Assembly (NCBI GenBank): GCA_011775825.1
Contig: JAABYK010000627.1
Coordinates: 24,168 to 40,231 of the forward strand
Direction of reading: 5' to 3'
Length of the DNA stretch: 16,064 bases
From: Candidatus Zhuqueibacterota bacterium
Lineage (GTDB): Bacteria > Zhuqueibacterota > Zhuqueibacteria > Oceanimicrobiales > Oceanimicrobiaceae
The notes beneath the pieces are model-generated. The model searched no databases and was not told the origin of the DNA. It saw nothing but the letters and a program-made list of their open reading frames with translations. The position numbers and the translations under genes are program-made. The first letter of the stretch is position 1. Every line of letters begins with the position of its first letter. Of the stretch, positions 13,990 to 16,064 are shown in pieces.

Positions 13990-14634
13990 ATGAAAAAGCT
14001 ACTCACGGAACGTGATGTAATCGACGCCTGGCGGTCTCGTAGATTTCAGATTCCGATAGGTCCCCACACGGTAGTTACACCAGCCGCTGCCGATTTAGCC
14101 AAAGCCCACTATATTGAGATCATCAAAGCATCTCCGTCTTCCACGATCGTTTCATCAGCTTCGGCTTCCAAAAGAGATGTGGACAGTAAAATCGTGATCG
14201 GTTCGGATCACGGCGGCTTTGACCTTAAAGAGGAGTTGAAGCAGTATCTGATGGAGTTAGGACTTGATGTAGAGGATGTGGGCACTCACTCAACGGACTC
14301 TGTGGATTACCCCGATTTTGCGCATGCGGTGGCCAGGAAAGTCGCACAAGGACATGGCTCGCGTGGCGTAATCATTGATGGCGCAGGAGTTGGCTCCGCG
14401 ATAACAGCGAACAAAGTGCCGGGCGTAAGGGCGGCGACCTGTCACGATGTCTACACCGCGAAAAACAGTCGCGAGCACAATCATGCCAATGTGTTAACCA
14501 TGGGAAGCAGAGTGCTGGGCTTGGACGTGGCCAAACAAATCTTGAAAGCTTGGTTAGAGACGTCGTTCGGCAGCGGACGCCATGAAAAGCGCGTGGGCAA
14601 AATAGTGGAAATTGAGCGACAATATGCCAAGTAA
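13990..14634 (+). CDS. RpiB-family sugar-phosphate isomerase with EutT-like N-terminal extension and substituted catalytic Cys
   Basis: Residues 66-210 form an RpiB/LacAB fold: IVIGSDHGGFDLKEEL (68-83), DYPDFAHAVA (106-115), GVGSAITANKVPGVRAA (133-149), SREHNHANVLTMGSRVLG (160-177) and GSGRHEKRV (194-202). Residues corresponding to E. coli RpiB Asp9, His10 and His99 are kept (Asp73, His74, His163). The catalytic Cys66 of E. coli lies in ICGTGVG; here the same place reads IDGAGVG, so it is Asp130. The Glu used by mycobacterial RpiB (GNGE) is also absent, with Ser136 there. Residues 1-45 form an extra segment, LTERDVIDAWRSRR to VVTPAAADLAKAHYIEI, that resembles the N terminus of EutT (LTPSARELLESRHLRIK). 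The gene follows pcm by 6 bases with no ribosome site. Isomerase activity is likely but the sugar substrate is uncertain, so no symbol is given. Confidence 0.85.
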   Translation: MKKLLTERDVIDAWRSRRFQIPIGPHTVVTPAAADLAKAHYIEIIKASPSSTIVSSASASKRDVDSKIVIGSDHGGFDLKEELKQYLMELGLDVEDVGTHSTDSVDYPDFAHAVARKVAQGHGSRGVIIDGAGVGSAITANKVPGVRAATCHDVYTAKNSREHNHANVLTMGSRVLGLDVAKQILKAWLETSFGSGRHEKRVGKIVEIERQYAK

Positions 14635-14668
14635 TCGTAACGAAACCTTCCACTCTTTTTTCCGTTCA

Positions 14669-14698
14669 TTGTCTAGAAACCTACCATGTAATTAAAAT
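14669..14698 (+). promoter_or_regulatory. Candidate promoter for the PspC gene
   Basis: TTGTCT (14669-14674) and TAAAAT (14693-14698) lie 18 bases apart, with about 29 bases from the -10 element to the ATG at 14728. The gap between rpiB and this gene (93 bases) is the only one in this part large enough for a promoter. The match is moderate. Confidence 0.3.
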
Positions 14699-14727
14699 CA
14701 AAACAAATTCTTACTTGGGAAATTGCT

Positions 14728-15534
14728 ATGGCAGAAGAACCTAAAGAAGAAAAACGTCCACAGAAGCCCCAAAAAGCAAAAAGCGATAAGAACAACGATC
14801 AAGATGAAATTAGGAGGCTGTATCGTTCCAGAACAGACAGAATTGTAGCTGGCGTTTGCGGGGGCGTGGGAGAGTACTTGAATATCGACCCGGTCATCAT
14901 TCGTGTTGTTTGGGTAATCTCGGTGTTCTTCGCGGGGTTTGGCATTCTCCCTTATATTATCGGCTGGGTCATCATTCCCGAAAATCCGAGTCAGGAGCCA
15001 CCTCCGCCGAAGGATAGGGGCGGGTCCAGAAACACAGCTTTAATTTGGGGGGTGATTCTAATTGCTATCGGCGGATTCTTTCTTTTCGAACAGTTGAATT
15101 GGTTTAACTACCATCCATTTCATTTTCGTTGGCGCTGGAACCCATGGTGGTTTGGCGGTCAGTTTGAACTACTTTTGGCCATCCTTTTGATTGCCATTGG
15201 CGTGATTTACATTTATCAAGTCACGAAGAAAGAGAGGCAAGACGAGGCAACCAAAACACAAGAAACGGCAGGAGGTAAAAACATGGACAAAAGACTAACG
15301 AGATCCGTGAAAGAACGAATGATTGGAGGAGTTTGCGGGGGGATTGCCAATTATTTCAACATTGATCCAACCATCGTCAGAATTGGTTGGGCAATCGTTA
15401 CCTTGATCACAAACTTCATCCCCGGCATTGTTGCTTATATTGTCATGCTCATTGTCGTTCCGGAAGAGTCTGCAGTCGATCCATCAGCTTCTGGTTCCAA
15501 ACCCACTACCCAAAAGGCCAAAACTCAGAAATAA
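14728..15534 (+). CDS. Double PspC-domain membrane protein with a central LiaI/LiaF-type membrane segment
   Basis: The 268-residue product holds a charged cytoplasmic N terminus (1-30), a first PspC domain (about 30-87: LYRSRTDRIVAGVCGGVGEY, LNIDPVIIRVVWV), a two-helix membrane segment resembling DUF5668/LiaF-TM (about 103-164, GVILIAIGGFFLFEQLNWF to FELLLAILLIAIGVIYIY), a charged linker, and a second PspC domain (189-246: LTRSVKERMIGGVCGGIANYF, NIDPTIVRIGWA). PspC proteins sense or relay envelope stress in phage-shock-type systems. No pspA-like gene is seen here. The first ATG has only a weak ribosome site, while a near-perfect one precedes an in-frame ATG at 15283, so the second PspC domain may also be made alone. 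The next gene belongs to the same membrane family. Confidence 0.88.
   Translation: MAEEPKEEKRPQKPQKAKSDKNNDQDEIRRLYRSRTDRIVAGVCGGVGEYLNIDPVIIRVVWVISVFFAGFGILPYIIGWVIIPENPSQEPPPPKDRGGSRNTALIWGVILIAIGGFFLFEQLNWFNYHPFHFRWRWNPWWFGGQFELLLAILLIAIGVIYIYQVTKKERQDEATKTQETAGGKNMDKRLTRSVKERMIGGVCGGIANYFNIDPTIVRIGWAIVTLITNFIPGIVAYIVMLIVVPEESAVDPSASGSKPTTQKAKTQK
15270..15276 (+). promoter_or_regulatory. Internal ribosome binding site inside the double-PspC gene
   Basis: AGGAGGT lies 6 bases before an in-frame ATG at 15283. Initiation there would give an 83-residue protein consisting of the second PspC domain (MDKRLTRSVKERM onward), ending at the same stop, 15534. It is a better ribosome site than that of the full-length start. 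Confidence 0.6.
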
Positions 15535-15559
15535 GTTTCTTTCAAAAGGAGAGATTTGT

Positions 15560-16064
15560 ATGGCTAACAGAGAGAGGTCATTAATTCCGGGAGTTATCCT
15601 GATTTTGCTGGGTCTCTATTTTTTGTTAGACCGACTCAATGTTTTTTATTTTCGATGGGAATACCTCTACCCGTTGATATTGTTAGGGTTGGGTGTGCTG
15701 TTTCTGGTTGCGATCTTTACCAAAAAAGATAAGGGGGCAGCATTTCCTGCGACAATACTGCTCATTTTAGGACTCTTCTTCTTCCTCAGAAATTACGGCT
15801 TGCTTCCCTATGAATTCTACCTTTATTATATTGAGGATTACTGGCCCATTTTCTTAATTGCTTTTGGCTTGGGGTTTCTTGTGTTATTTTCGGTGAAACC
15901 GGAAGATTGGGGCGTTCTGATTCCGGGCGGTATCTTGTTATTTTTCGGCGTCGTGTTTTTGTTGAGGAACATGAGGCTCTTTTACTGGAGAGATTTTGCG
16001 GATTTCTGGCCGGTGATATTGATTGCAATCGGTCTCGGTATCGTGGTAAGCAGTTTGCGCAAGA
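15560..16064 (+). CDS. Multi-repeat LiaI/LiaF-type (DUF5668-like) membrane protein, 3'-truncated by the window edge
   Basis: An ATG at 15560, with AAAGGAGA at 15546-15553 upstream, opens a frame that stays open to the window end (168 residues, no stop). The sequence is made of three similar units of 40-50 residues at about 9-50, 62-110 and 119-163. Each consists of a glycine-containing hydrophobic helix (ILILLGLYFLLDRLNVF, ILLILGLFFFLRNYGLL, GILLFFGVVFLLRNMRLF), a short aromatic segment, and a second helix preceded by WP or YP (YPLILLGLGVLFL, WPIFLIAFGLGFLVL, WPVILIAIGLGIVV). This is the pattern of LiaI/LiaF-type membrane regions. A C-terminal domain may follow outside the window. It lies 25 bases after the PspC gene, so they are probably co-transcribed in an envelope-stress cluster. 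Confidence 0.85.
   Translation, partial: MANRERSLIPGVILILLGLYFLLDRLNVFYFRWEYLYPLILLGLGVLFLVAIFTKKDKGAAFPATILLILGLFFFLRNYGLLPYEFYLYYIEDYWPIFLIAFGLGFLVLFSVKPEDWGVLIPGGILLFFGVVFLLRNMRLFYWRDFADFWPVILIAIGLGIVVSSLRK

Overview
This window reads as ordinary chromosomal sequence from a diderm (outer-membrane) bacterium. The evidence for two membranes is a LapA/LapB pair, a periplasmic SPOR-domain protein, an exported N-acetylmuramoyl-L-alanine amidase and a lipoprotein. Base composition looks moderate (GC in the mid-40s by eye). Start codons are mixed (three probable TTG starts), and strong Shine-Dalgarno sites sit beside genes that have none. A six-domain ribosomal protein S1 together with LapAB would suit an FCB-group or candidate-phylum bacterium (for example Calditrichota/KSB1-like), but that placement is inference only. 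Every confident gene is on the + strand.

Bases 1-9113 hold a tight run of genes: the 3' part of an rsuA/rluB-family pseudouridine synthase; an unusual long Rossmann-fold protein overlapping it; cmk; rpsA; lapA; lapB; a TPR/SPOR protein; moeA; and a DUF1232 membrane protein. The order cmk-rpsA-lapA-lapB matches the enterobacterial cluster except that ihfB is absent between rpsA and lapA. The run links RNA modification, nucleotide supply, translation and envelope control.

Bases 9114-9783 have no convincing gene. They hold several decayed short tandem repeats with 8, 10 and 20 bp periods, and several palindromes.

Bases 9784-14634 hold a multidomain cell-wall amidase, a small lipoprotein, a class II-type histone-deacetylase-family enzyme, protein-L-isoaspartate O-methyltransferase (pcm) and an unusual RpiB-family protein. 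This RpiB has an N-terminal extension resembling the start of EutT, and Asp where E. coli RpiB has its catalytic Cys.

Bases 14728-16064 begin an envelope-stress-type membrane cluster. The first gene is a double PspC-domain protein whose second PspC domain has its own consensus ribosome binding site and ATG inside the reading frame. The second is a protein built from three LiaI/LiaF-type (DUF5668-like) membrane repeats that runs off the end of the window.

I found no mobile element, CRISPR array, RNA gene or recognisable defence system. The best leads are the RpiB variant, the internal start in the PspC gene, the atypical Rossmann protein and the repeat-filled intergenic region.
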